NCBI GenBank assembly: GCA_965223035.1
Contig: OZ244980.1
Location: 5,146,001 to 5,210,000 of the forward strand
DNA: 64,000 nt
Direction of reading: 5' to 3'
Origin: CAMDPA01 sp965223035
GTDB taxonomy: Bacteria > Pseudomonadota > Alphaproteobacteria > Rhizobiales > Hyphomicrobiaceae
The notes below the pieces were generated by a model. It was not told the DNA's origin and searched no databases. It was given only the letters and a program-made list of their open reading frames with translations. Below, piece after piece: positions 8,961-17,952 of this stretch. Positions within the stretch are counted from its first letter, which is position 1; each line of letters opens with the position of its first letter. A program made the position numbers and the translations under genes.

Positions 8961-9989
8961 TCACGTACCGGTCAGTCGGGGGGCCGGTTCGTGAGCCTTG
9001 GCATCGGCAGCCTCCGCCGAGAGGTCCACTTTCTCACTATGTAAAACGCTGACGACCGGGGTCGGCCGATCGTTGAACATCAGCCTGAAGACATCGGGCC
9101 TGGAGTAATGGCCGACCGGATCGGCCGCCGATTTCGCATAGGAGATCATCGCCAGGTCGATGTCGGCGGTGAGAAGCCCCTCCTGTTTTTCGCCGAGCGG
9201 CTCCGCCAGCGGTGACCCATCGGGACCGAAGATCTCCGCAAAGCCACCGCCGGCCAACAAAAGCGCCTGCTTGTCGGGCGTGTCACACAGCATTTCGACC
9301 ATCGCGTCGGACACCGTCGCACACGCCGCGATCACGAAGCATTGGCCTTCAACGGCATACATCCGACTTGCCGCGGAGTTCACCTCCGGCCCCAGCGCAT
9401 AGGCGGCGCCGCGGTACAAGCTGAAGCTTGGCCAGGAGGCGACATGGATCTGCTCGTGCTGGGAATACATCGCGTATTTCACCAGCGGCTGCACATGCTC
9501 CCAGCAATTCAGCGCCCCGAGCCGCCCGATGTCGGTCTCATAAACCTTGATGTGGCTGCCATCGCCCTCACCGAACACCGTGCGTTCCACGTGCGTTGGC
9601 TTCAGCTTGCGGCGGCGGGCAATGACCTGACCGTTTGGTCCATAAAGCCATTGCGCCATATATAGGCTACCGCCGTCCCGCTCCGAGGCACCGAGCACCA
9701 CATGCATGTTGTTGCGCTTCACCGCTTGTCGAATCGCCATGTCGTCCGGGCTGTCGGCGACGATCGAATTAGCGTGATAGCGGCCGACGAATTGCATGCC
9801 CCAAGCCGGTGAGCCCAGCCAGATCCACCACGGGTAACCCGGCAGCCATGTCTCCGGAAATGCCAGCAGGTTCACGCCCTGGCTGCCGGCCTTGTCGATC
9901 AGCTCGATGGCCTTGTCCACGCCGCCCTTAAGATCCAGAAACGCTGGCGCGGCCTGAACCGCGGCCACCTTGAGTGTTGTGCTTGACAT
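8961..9989 (-). CDS. Nitrilase (carbon-nitrogen hydrolase family)
   Basis: A 342-residue cytoplasmic hydrolase that would convert a nitrile straight to a carboxylic acid and ammonia. The catalytic triad is visible as E46 (AFPETWLPGYPWW), K130 (RRKLKPTHVER) and C162 (GALNCWEHVQP). The tryptophan-rich PETWLPGYPWWIW and CWEH are typical of true nitrilases rather than amidases. GGGAGG precedes the ATG at 9989. It is the first gene of the minus-strand set nitrilase - aldoxime dehydratase - AraC, with 238 bp before the dehydratase. Aryl- versus aliphatic preference cannot be assigned. Confidence 0.93.
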   Translation of the reverse strand: MSSTTLKVAAVQAAPAFLDLKGGVDKAIELIDKAGSQGVNLLAFPETWLPGYPWWIWLGSPAWGMQFVGRYHANSIVADSPDDMAIRQAVKRNNMHVVLGASERDGGSLYMAQWLYGPNGQVIARRRKLKPTHVERTVFGEGDGSHIKVYETDIGRLGALNCWEHVQPLVKYAMYSQHEQIHVASWPSFSLYRGAAYALGPEVNSAASRMYAVEGQCFVIAACATVSDAMVEMLCDTPDKQALLLAGGGFAEIFGPDGSPLAEPLGEKQEGLLTADIDLAMISYAKSAADPVGHYSRPDVFRLMFNDRPTPVVSVLHSEKVDLSAEAADAKAHEPAPRLTGT

Positions 9990-10683
9990 TGGTCCTCCCA
10001 CCAGAAACTTGTGTTGAACTGCCAGGCCGAACCAGAGCACGCTGGCCGCGTCGCCGCTTTGCTGGTTGGGCGGTCAAACGTGTCCGTGCGAGCGATGTTG
10101 GGCGCTGCCAACCAGCGCCGGCGAGATTATCTTGCCGTGGCGTGGACGGCGCTGGAGCGGGCCGGCAAAGCCATTCCGCCTTTCGTAGGTGTGGCTCGCG
10201 TTCGGGAGCGAACGCCCGTGACCGGGCGCTGGACGCCAAATGTCGGAGCCGGAGCCCGGGTCGAGATCGGCCCCGATCGCGCATCGGAGGACGCTGTCGA
10301 TGGCCATGCCGATCCGGTTGGGTAGGGCGATGACAGCCGGCATCCGGCTTGCGTCGCGCGCAGGCCGGCTAGCGCGGTGATAGTGTGTAGCGCATAGGGA
10401 ATTTTTCAACGGGATTTCGGGCAGGGATGGGCCGCCGGCCCCCCTTTCGCCACAGCTCTGTACGTTTTAGGCTGTAGCCGCCAAAGGCGGTTTAGCCTTG
10501 CCGGCCCGCCCCTCCACCTGGCCATCCTGCTCAACCTGGCATCCATTGGCCTGCGTGCGCGGGTGGCTGTCGCGGCGTTTTCGGCACGAGGACCAAACGG
10601 GGCGAGGCGGCAGCGCAGCGGCGTCCCAACCTACGCGCCAATGAAACCGGGTGCGACGGCATGCCAGAGTGATTGGGGGATTA
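9990..10683. other. 694-bp gene-free stretch
   Basis: It lies between the divergent nitrilase and DUF5989 genes. Open frames exist on both strands but show no recognisable protein, no good ribosome site and arginine-rich shadow composition. It probably contains the promoter for the minus-strand nitrilase group near its left end. I see no RNA gene. Confidence 0.5.
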
Positions 10684-10836
10684 ATGCTGAGTCTAGCTCG
10701 CGAACTCGCCGCCTACATGAGCGCCCGCAAGAAATGGTGGCTGTTGCCGATTATCACCATTCTGGTGGTCGTCGGGGGCATCCTGCTGCTAGCGCAAGGC
10801 TCGGCCGTGGCACCCTTCGTCTACACGATCTTCTAA
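10684..10836 (+). CDS. DUF5989-family small membrane protein, 50 aa
   Basis: A 50-residue peptide with a charged N-terminus (ARELAAYMSARKKWW), one membrane helix (residues about 20-38) and the conserved ending GSAVAPFVYTIF. This pattern is that of DUF5989, small proteins usually encoded beside SxtJ-like membrane proteins, carbamoyltransferases and SGNH hydrolases. The next forward gene is such a hydrolase, 550 bp downstream, which fits. The carbamoyltransferase and SxtJ partners are not in the window. The role is unknown; the neighbours suggest envelope or glycan modification. Confidence 0.8.
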   Translation: MLSLARELAAYMSARKKWWLLPIITILVVVGGILLLAQGSAVAPFVYTIF

Positions 10837-10873
10837 AGCCCGATCGCCTGAATTGGTGCGGTTTCACCAGGCT

Positions 10874-10950
10874 TAGAGCAACCTGCCTAAAATCGGAACC
10901 GGCGCAATTGGAACCGGCGTTGCGGTTCCGATTTAAGGCGCGATGATCTA
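10874..10950. repeat. Family A palindromic element, copy 2
   Basis: Left end TAGAGCAACC, right end GCGATGATCTA. Core arms are of the CCGATTTAAGGC type, with one mismatch in the left arm (CCTAAAATCGG). The centre contains its own complementary stretch (GGAACCGGCGCAATT...CCGGCGTTGCGGTTCC). It lies 37 bp after the DUF5989 stop. Confidence 0.88.
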
Positions 10951-11035
10951 GCCAGTGTGATGTCTGCTCCCATCCAAAGCTGAGCGCGATTTGCAATCCT
11001 GATTGCACCGATCGGCGTCGGTCGCGCCCTTACAT

Positions 11036-11156
11036 CAGTTCCGCCTTAGGTGGAATCGCTGTGCCGGCCCGCTCCCCCGCCCGGCCAACCCATGGCACGA
11101 TGTCGTCGATGGCCGGGTGGGAAGCGGGGTGGTTCCAGCCAACACGCAAACCCCTG
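11036..11156 (+). repeat. Family B element, copy 2 (nearly complete)
   Basis: It contains in order the hairpin TTCCGCCTTAGGTGGAA, then GTGCCGGCCCGCTCCCCC, CATGGCACGATGTCGT, and GCGGGGTGGTTCCAGCC with the A-rich tail. It serves as one of the reference copies for the family. Confidence 0.8.
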
Positions 11157-11385
11157 GCGGGCGCAGCCCGGAGAGGTGGCAACAAACGGTGCAAAGATGA
11201 TCGACGTCCTAAAGACTCGCGCCCTGTTCTGGGTTAGATCGACGCCGCGCCAGATGCTGGCGCCAGTGCGGCTCACCGGAGCGAACCGACGGGATCCCGA
11301 GCCGGAATGTGCTCAGGCCTGTCGGCCGACCAAGATGTCACAGAGAAGATTTCCACCGTCCGGCTAAACCGCGCTTGGGAGACCG

Positions 11386-12501
11386 ATGGGCATGAGCTTT
11401 GGAAAGATCGCTTTGGTGGTCGTGTCGACCTTGATCGGGCTGGCGATCGCGGAGACGGCGCTGCGGCTGTTCGGACGCGATCTGGCCGGCGAGCCGATCA
11501 CCAGCAACCAATATCTGTTCTATCGCTATGATCCCGTGCTGGGCTGGTCGAACCGTCCCGGTGCCACCGGCGTCTTCAAGCGGCGCGAGTTCTCCTACGA
11601 CGTGAAGATCAACCGCTTCGGTCTGCGCGGGCGCGAGACCACGCGCGAGAAGCCGGCCCACGTCAAGCGCATCGCGGTGCTCGGCGATAGCTTCACCTGG
11701 GGCATCGGTGCCAACGACAACCAGCTCTACACGGCTCAGCTCGAACAGGCACTGCCCGGCACTGAGGTGCTCAATTTCGGCATTTCTGGCTACGGACCTG
11801 TCCAGTATCATCTGTTGACCGAGAAAGTGCTGTCCTTCGCACCGGACGTGGTGGTGATCGGTTTTTGTCTGGGCAATGACTTCATCGACAATGTTTTGTG
11901 GCAGCGTTATCGCTACTACAAGCCTTATGCCACGCTCGATGAAAGAGGTGGGCTGGGAATCGAAGGTTACCCGATTCCCAACGTCAAGCGCTTCCCCAGC
12001 CGCTATGACGGCGGCGTCCTGCAGACGTTGCACCAGAACTCGTACGTGTTCAGATTGCTCGATCGCCATACATTGGGGTTGATTGGCCGCCTGGAGAATT
12101 TCGGACAAAAGGGGCTGTCCTTGAGCGGGCGCCAAAGGGAGTTCTACGCAACCCCCGACGATCCCGAGGTGCAAAAGGCGGTGGCGATCAACGCGGCATT
12201 GATGAAGGCGATGGCCGATGCCTATGGCGCCCGGGGCATTCGGGTAGTGGTGTTGGCAATTCCGACGGGGTGTGAATTTGGCGTGTGTTTTCCTGAGCTG
12301 AAGAGCGATCCCATGGTCACGCTCAAGCTGCTGCGGCAATCGCTCAAAGGTCTCAGCAACGTCACGCTGGTGGACCCCACCAAACAGCTTTCATTGGCCA
12401 TAGACTACTGGAAGTATGATGGTCATTGGCGTCCGATCGGGCACCGGAAGGTCGCACAAAGGTTGCTGCCGGCCATCCGGGCCGCGCTGGCGCCGGATTG
12501 A
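11386..12501 (+). CDS. SGNH/GDSL-family hydrolase, membrane-anchored
   Basis: A 371-residue protein with an N-terminal membrane segment (residues about 6-25) and an SGNH hydrolase domain. The block I serine lies in VLGDSFTWGIGAN (GDS at 100-102), with the block III-type GND in FCLGNDFID. The catalytic Asp/His pair is probably D345 and H347 in YDGHWRPIGH. Family members deacetylate or acetylate glycans or act as esterases; this fold with an N-terminal anchor would act at the periplasmic face. GGGAG precedes the start. It pairs with the upstream DUF5989 peptide. The substrate is unknown. Confidence 0.85.
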   Translation: MGMSFGKIALVVVSTLIGLAIAETALRLFGRDLAGEPITSNQYLFYRYDPVLGWSNRPGATGVFKRREFSYDVKINRFGLRGRETTREKPAHVKRIAVLGDSFTWGIGANDNQLYTAQLEQALPGTEVLNFGISGYGPVQYHLLTEKVLSFAPDVVVIGFCLGNDFIDNVLWQRYRYYKPYATLDERGGLGIEGYPIPNVKRFPSRYDGGVLQTLHQNSYVFRLLDRHTLGLIGRLENFGQKGLSLSGRQREFYATPDDPEVQKAVAINAALMKAMADAYGARGIRVVVLAIPTGCEFGVCFPELKSDPMVTLKLLRQSLKGLSNVTLVDPTKQLSLAIDYWKYDGHWRPIGHRKVAQRLLPAIRAALAPD

Positions 12502-12551
12502 TAGCGCCATGACCTGATGGCGCGTTGCAGGAGCCCGATCGCGCTGGCGCC

Positions 12552-12616
12552 TAGAGCGACTTTCTGCCTTTAATCGGAATCGGAACGATCCCGATTAAAG
12601 GCAGAAAGTCGCTCTA
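12552..12616. repeat. Family A palindromic element, copy 3 (perfect)
   Basis: A perfect 26-bp inverted repeat (12552-12577 and 12591-12616) with a 13-bp centre and TAGAGCGAC-type ends on both sides. It lies between two convergent genes and could fold as a strong hairpin in either transcript. No T-run follows, so it is not a classical terminator. The GCGAC/GTCGC pair replaces the GCAAC/GTTGC seen elsewhere. Confidence 0.95.
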
Positions 12617-12713
12617 CACTTTAACAGCGATCATCATGAACAGCGATCACCGTGCGTTAGATCGGATTTAGGACACGATGATCTCGGCGGGTTAGCGTTG
12701 CCGGCCGACCCGG

Positions 12714-14831
12714 CTACTTGCCTTCCCGCCACCAAGCCAGCGTGATGAAGAACAACAGCGCAGCCAAGGCCAAAATGCCGGCAAACATCGGTGTCAACTT
12801 GACCCCGCGGGTGACGTAGGCGTTGCGATCCTTCAGACCCATCCAGCCGCTGCCGGCCAACACCCGCGCGCCGGACAGCATGGTCACCCGTGGCACTGAG
12901 ACGCTGCTCGAAGAAAGCGAGGTCAGCAGCCCACCACCGCGGGTCCAAAACACACCGCCACCGGTGGCTTCCGATAGTGGTTGCAAGGGCGCGTCGGTCG
13001 CCGTCACCTCCGACATTTCGCGCGGATCCTCGACGCCGGCAATGGTCACGGCGGTAATGTCGCCAGAGACGCTCGCCGTCTGCAGCTTGTAAAGGCCGGG
13101 CACCTTGACATCGAATGTCGAGCGCCACAGGCCGTCACCGGCGGGGTCCAAGGTCAGCTGCGAGACGGCTCCGCCGGGCGCTTGCATGGAGACGGGCTCG
13201 ATCCGGTCCTCCATCGATCGGCGCTCGACGGTGACCTTCAGGCCTTTCGCGGTCGCGATCAGCCGTTCTTCTTCCAAGTCCGGTTCCTTCATCAACCAAT
13301 GCGACAAACGGCGCAGCAACGGGGTGTGCGGCCCGCCGCCGTCATGGCCACGCGCCCACAGCCAAGCATGGTCGGAGGTGAGCAGCGCCACCCGCCCCTT
13401 GCCGCGACGATCGAGCACCAACAGCGGCTTGTCCTGCGCGCCCTTCATGATCACGCGGCCGCGCTCGCCGCGCACATCGACTTGGCGGTACCAATGGCCC
13501 CAGGTCGGCTTATCGGCCGATGCCCCCGGCAACCCCCGCGTCACCGGATGCTTGATGCCGTCGGGCGTCAGCTTTGCCTTGAACGGCATGGCGTAGACCT
13601 GGCCGGTGGGCAGCGCGGGCAACACCGGCCGCAACATGGTGCGCACCAAGCTCGTGGTGCCGGCATAATCGTCGCCGGCCGCCACCAACAACGCACCGCC
13701 GTGCTCGCTCACATACTGGGCGATGTTGTCGTAATAGATCTCCAACAGGATGCGGCGATGGCGGTAACGATCGAAAATGATCAGATCGAAGTCGCGGATC
13801 TTTTGTTGGAACAGCTCGCGGGTGGGAAACGCGATCAACGAAAGCTGATTGATTGGCGTCCCATCCTGCTTCTCGGGCGGCCTCAGAATGGTAAAATGGA
13901 CCAGATCGACGGCGGCGTCCGACTTCAATAGATTGCGCCAGGTGCGCTCACCGGCGTGTGGCTCACCGGAGACCAACAGCACGCGCAGGTTCTCGCGCAC
14001 GCCTTCCGCGGTCACCACCACGCGATTGTTGGCCGCCGTCAACTCACCGGCAACGGTCGGCAGCTCAATCTCCAAAATGTTCTGGCCGGCGTGCGGAAAG
14101 TCCATCTCAATGGCGACCTTGCGGTCGATCTCGGCGCGCCGCAGCTCATCGGCCCTGCCTTCTCGGCGGACCCGCAAGGTAACCGTCCGTGGGGCGCTCG
14201 AAGATCGCCCGGTCTCGCGCACGGCCAATTCGATCTTGCGCTTTTGACCGACGATTCCGAACTTTGGTGCACTGATGATCTCGATGCGACGGTCGAACTC
14301 GTTGGGCTTGCCGGTGAGCAGCGCGTGCACCGGTGCGTCGAAGCCGAGCGCGGCGGCCGATTTCGGCACGTCGTGGACCTGTCCGTCGGTGACCATAATG
14401 ACGCCGGCCAACCGATCCGGGGGCGTGGTGGCCAGCGCCTGATTGAGATCGGAGAAAAGGTTGGTGCCGCCGCGTGACCCGTCAGGCCGGCCGGCCGCGA
14501 CCCATTTGACTTGCAGACCCTTGATCTTGTCGAGCTTGGCTTCGACGTCGGCGCGGATTGCCGCCGCCTGTTGCGGTCGATCTGCGAGGGTCTGGCTGGT
14601 GCTCTCATCCATCACCACGATGGCAATGTTGCCCAGGTTCTCGCGCTCTTCCTCCTTCAGGGTCGGATTGGCCAGGGCCAGCACGACCAGGCCGAGCGCC
14701 AACGCACGAAGCGGCGCACCGGGCGAGCGGCGGAACATCAAAACCGCCACCAACAGGACCGCCAGGGCAACGCCGACCCAGAACAATGTCGGGTGCACCA
14801 TCGGCGAGAAGTCGATCGTCCAGTTGCTCAT
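12714..14831 (-). CDS. Large membrane protein with VWA-like and glutamine-amidotransferase-like domains
   Basis: A 705-residue protein of the type that ends MoxR/DUF58/DUF4159 operons in alphaproteobacteria. Two N-terminal membrane helices (about 15-60) are followed by a VWA-like region starting NIAIVVMDESTSQTL (about residue 68), an extracytoplasmic beta-rich stretch, a class I glutamine-amidotransferase-like domain (about 325-480, DFDLIIFDRYRHRR...), and a C-terminal helix (about 680-700) with a short cytoplasmic tail. The amidotransferase-like part is probably non-catalytic. It is the last gene of the operon, 109 bp after the DUF4159 gene. The role is likely envelope-stress or chaperone-like assembly with MoxR, by inference only. 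Confidence 0.8.
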   Translation of the reverse strand: MSNWTIDFSPMVHPTLFWVGVALAVLLVAVLMFRRSPGAPLRALALGLVVLALANPTLKEEERENLGNIAIVVMDESTSQTLADRPQQAAAIRADVEAKLDKIKGLQVKWVAAGRPDGSRGGTNLFSDLNQALATTPPDRLAGVIMVTDGQVHDVPKSAAALGFDAPVHALLTGKPNEFDRRIEIISAPKFGIVGQKRKIELAVRETGRSSSAPRTVTLRVRREGRADELRRAEIDRKVAIEMDFPHAGQNILEIELPTVAGELTAANNRVVVTAEGVRENLRVLLVSGEPHAGERTWRNLLKSDAAVDLVHFTILRPPEKQDGTPINQLSLIAFPTRELFQQKIRDFDLIIFDRYRHRRILLEIYYDNIAQYVSEHGGALLVAAGDDYAGTTSLVRTMLRPVLPALPTGQVYAMPFKAKLTPDGIKHPVTRGLPGASADKPTWGHWYRQVDVRGERGRVIMKGAQDKPLLVLDRRGKGRVALLTSDHAWLWARGHDGGGPHTPLLRRLSHWLMKEPDLEEERLIATAKGLKVTVERRSMEDRIEPVSMQAPGGAVSQLTLDPAGDGLWRSTFDVKVPGLYKLQTASVSGDITAVTIAGVEDPREMSEVTATDAPLQPLSEATGGGVFWTRGGGLLTSLSSSSVSVPRVTMLSGARVLAGSGWMGLKDRNAYVTRGVKLTPMFAGILALAALLFFITLAWWREGK

Positions 14832-14940
14832 CGCTTAACTCGCGGCTCAGCTCGTGTTGTGCCATTTCCCACGTGGCGAACGCTCGGACGTCGCTGGCCG
14901 CAGCGCGCCCGACCCCCGATCGCGCACCACCGGTCGGTCG

Positions 14941-17900
14941 TCATTGACCGAGCCTGTCGAGCAGCGCTGGCACGTGGACCTGATCGGCCTTGTAGTTGCC
15001 GGTCAGCGCATGCATGACAATGTTGATGCCGGTGCGGAATGCCATCTCCCGCTGCCGCTCGCCGCCTGGTACCACGGGATACAGCGGTCGATTGCCATCA
15101 TCGAGCGCCCAGGCGGCGGCAAAGTCATTGGAGGTGACCAGAATCGATGTCACACCGTCTGCGCGCCGCGCCTGTCGGCCCAAGCTGGCATCATCGCCGC
15201 TGTTGGCCTCGACCCACAGGCGCCCACCGTCCCAGCGGCCGGGAAAGCTGCGCAACAGGTAGAAGGCTTTGGTCAGAACGTGGGATGCCGGAACCGGTTC
15301 CAGCCGCGGGATGTCAAGCCGGCCGAGCAGGCGTTGCAAGGGCGTGCCGTCCTGTCCACCGCGCTGCAAGTTGATACCGGAGGGTAGGCCCTGCCCGTAA
15401 TCCTTCGTATCGAATATGATCAGCCCGCCCTCCTTCATGTAGGCATCGATCTTGGCGAGCGTTTTGGCACTGAGCGGGCCCGCACTGGCCAGCACCGGCC
15501 AGTAGAGCAGCGGGAAGAAGGCAATGTCATCGGTGTCGATATCGACCGCGACCGGCTCGGCCGGCTCCACCGCAGTGCGATAGCTCAACATGCGCACCAG
15601 CCCGCTGAGGCCCTGTTGGCTGATCTCGTCGACCCGCGCCTCGCCGGTCGTGACGTAGCCGAAGGTGACCCGGGCAGTCGCCGTCAACGCCTTGGTCTCG
15701 TCGGCGCTTGGCGGACGGCTGGGCCGGATAATCTGAAGCGGCTCCAGTGGCTCCAGCTGCTGGCGCAAGCTCGGTGGAAAGCCCCTTGGAAATTGAAACG
15801 GCTGCGGACGCCACTCGAATTGCGCCGCAGCCGGCTCCGGCCGCACCACGGTGGCCAACAGGCCGGCGCTCAATGCGGTCACCACGATCGCGCCAGCGCT
15901 GCCTCGACTGGCCGCCGCGGCGCGTCCCTGCCGCCAGCCGGTCAAGCCCGATCCGCCCATTTGCAGCAACAGCACGGCAATCACGTCGGCGAACAGCAGC
16001 GCCAGCGCCGCCGCCAACAAGCTGGGCTTCAACGGGGTCGCCACTTGCCCCTCGTAGGCGCGAAGCTGGGCGCTGGACGGTAACGGCGGTAGCGGCTTAA
16101 GCGTCGCCTGGGCATCGAGCAAGTTGAGCGCGGTCGGGTTGTCTTGGGCGCCATAATAGCCGGGCGGATGCACAGCCGAAGGCTTGGTGCTGGCAAACTT
16201 GCCGGCTGGGATCGCCTGCGCGGTCGGCGGTGGAGCCTTGAGCGCGCCGAAGCCATCGAGGATTTGCCGAGGCGCCAACACCCGTTGCGCGTCAATCGAC
16301 ACGTTGCTCGCAGCCGCATTGGCCTCGGTGTTCGTCGTCTCCCCCGCGTCCCCGGTCGTGCCGAACCGGCCCAACGTTGAGATTCGCCTTAACATTTCAA
16401 CGAACAGTCCCGACAGCGGAAGATTCGACCAGTCGGTGTTGGCAGTGACATGGAACAGCACGATTTGGCCGCGTTCGCGTTCCACCGCCGTGACCAACGG
16501 CGTCCCATCCTTCAGCCGCGCCCACACCTTGACATCCGCACCAAGCTTGGCGGGATCGGCCAACACCTGACGATTGACCATCACATCGGAGGGAACCGTC
16601 AAGCCGGCGAACAAACTGTCCTCGCCAAACCCACTCAACGGCTGCGGTGTCGACCAGGATAGCGCCCCGCCAAGCGCGCGACCGCCGAGCCGAAGCGCCA
16701 CCGGCAACAGATCGTCCCCGCCCTTCTCGAGGCGCGGGCCGGCAAACCGGACCAGAACGCCACCGCGCTCGATCCAGTCGCGGATCTTGTCTCTCAGACT
16801 TCCGGTCAGCGTGCCAATATCTGCCATCACCACCACCGACGCGTTTTGCGTCAGGATCTTGTCTAAGGCGGTGGCGATGTTGGTTTCACGGGGTTCCACC
16901 AGCTCGGCGTACGGCCGCAGAGCACGGGCGATGTAATAGAGCGGCGCCAGCAACGGCTGCGCCTGCTCGCGCGTCTCGCCGGAGATCAGCCCCACCCGGT
17001 GCCAGCGCGAACTGGCGTCGAGCAAATGCACAGCCCCGGCGGAGCGTTCGCCGGCAATCTCGAGGCGGACCACCTGATTGCGCAGCTCCAGCGGCAGATC
17101 GAACGTCGCCGTTGAGCTCGTCTCGCCCGGCGCGAACCTGAAGGTGGCCTCGCCGAGCCGCTGCGCGCGCTGCGAATACGCATAGACCACGCCGTCTCGA
17201 CCGCCGCCTTGTGGTCGCAACGCCACTGCCTCCAGCCGCCCACCCTTGCCGACCGACGTCGTGATGGCGAGGGGCTCGCGGCCGGATCCCGGTTGATAGA
17301 CGGCGAAGCCGGCGCCGCCCAAGCGCGCAAGCAATGCCGAGAACGCGCCGGCCTTCGCTTGATGATCGACCGTGTCCGTCAACCACACGATGCTGGCCTG
17401 CTGCTCGGTCCCGATCAGCGCCTCCAGTGCCTTACCGACGGCCTCCCGGACCGGCGGAAACGGCAGCGGTTGCAGAGCCGCAGCGGTCGAGCGCGAGGCC
17501 TTCGGCGTCTCGATGCGCAGTCGCGGTGCCTGGCCGGAGATCGCGGTCGGCACGATCACCACAGCCCGGCTGTTGCTCTCCGCTTCCGCGATCAGCCGCT
17601 CCACCATGCGCCTGCGCTCGGCCCAGTGCGTGGCCGCCGCCCACGTGTTGTCGACGATGATCACCACCGGCCCCGTCCCCGTCAACGCTTCGCGCCGGTT
17701 GGGGTTGAGCACCGGATCTGCCAACGCAAGGATGATCAGCGCGGCGGCCAGCAGCCGAATCAACATCAGCCACCATGGCGTCTTCGACGGCGTACGCTCT
17801 TGATTGCGCAAGCCGACCAGAATGCGCGTAGCTGGAAAAGCCACCTGGCGCGGGCGCGGTGGCACGGTGCGCAACAACCAATAGATGATCGGCAGCGCCA

Positions 17901-17952
17901 ACAGGCCGGTCAGCAGCCACGGACTGAGAAAAGCGAGTGCGCCGAGCGTCAT
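14941..17952 (-). CDS. BatA/DUF4159-domain membrane protein
   Basis: A 1003-residue protein. The N-terminus is a BatA-type segment (residues 1-85: SPWLLTGLLALPIIYWLLR, then an arginine-rich loop and a second helix ending in ALADPVLNP). A VWA-like part follows (VVIIVDNTWAAATHW, about 93). After a long middle region comes another membrane helix (about 645-665), and then the DUF4159 domain (about 735-1000; LLIYWPVLASAGPLSAKTL-like and GLIIFDTKDYG). Its start codon overlaps the stop of the DUF58 gene by 4 bp, so translation is coupled. It works with MoxR and DUF58 at the inner membrane; the precise function is not established for the family. Confidence 0.87.
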   Translation of the reverse strand: MTLGALAFLSPWLLTGLLALPIIYWLLRTVPPRPRQVAFPATRILVGLRNQERTPSKTPWWLMLIRLLAAALIILALADPVLNPNRREALTGTGPVVIIVDNTWAAATHWAERRRMVERLIAEAESNSRAVVIVPTAISGQAPRLRIETPKASRSTAAALQPLPFPPVREAVGKALEALIGTEQQASIVWLTDTVDHQAKAGAFSALLARLGGAGFAVYQPGSGREPLAITTSVGKGGRLEAVALRPQGGGRDGVVYAYSQRAQRLGEATFRFAPGETSSTATFDLPLELRNQVVRLEIAGERSAGAVHLLDASSRWHRVGLISGETREQAQPLLAPLYYIARALRPYAELVEPRETNIATALDKILTQNASVVVMADIGTLTGSLRDKIRDWIERGGVLVRFAGPRLEKGGDDLLPVALRLGGRALGGALSWSTPQPLSGFGEDSLFAGLTVPSDVMVNRQVLADPAKLGADVKVWARLKDGTPLVTAVERERGQIVLFHVTANTDWSNLPLSGLFVEMLRRISTLGRFGTTGDAGETTNTEANAAASNVSIDAQRVLAPRQILDGFGALKAPPPTAQAIPAGKFASTKPSAVHPPGYYGAQDNPTALNLLDAQATLKPLPPLPSSAQLRAYEGQVATPLKPSLLAAALALLFADVIAVLLLQMGGSGLTGWRQGRAAAASRGSAGAIVVTALSAGLLATVVRPEPAAAQFEWRPQPFQFPRGFPPSLRQQLEPLEPLQIIRPSRPPSADETKALTATARVTFGYVTTGEARVDEISQQGLSGLVRMLSYRTAVEPAEPVAVDIDTDDIAFFPLLYWPVLASAGPLSAKTLAKIDAYMKEGGLIIFDTKDYGQGLPSGINLQRGGQDGTPLQRLLGRLDIPRLEPVPASHVLTKAFYLLRSFPGRWDGGRLWVEANSGDDASLGRQARRADGVTSILVTSNDFAAAWALDDGNRPLYPVVPGGERQREMAFRTGINIVMHALTGNYKADQVHVPALLDRLGQ

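Noticed and set aside
12552..12616. Classical intrinsic terminator between convergent genes
   Set aside because: The stem is perfect, but no T-run follows on either strand, and the same structure recurs as a dispersed repeat; terminator action is possible but not shown.
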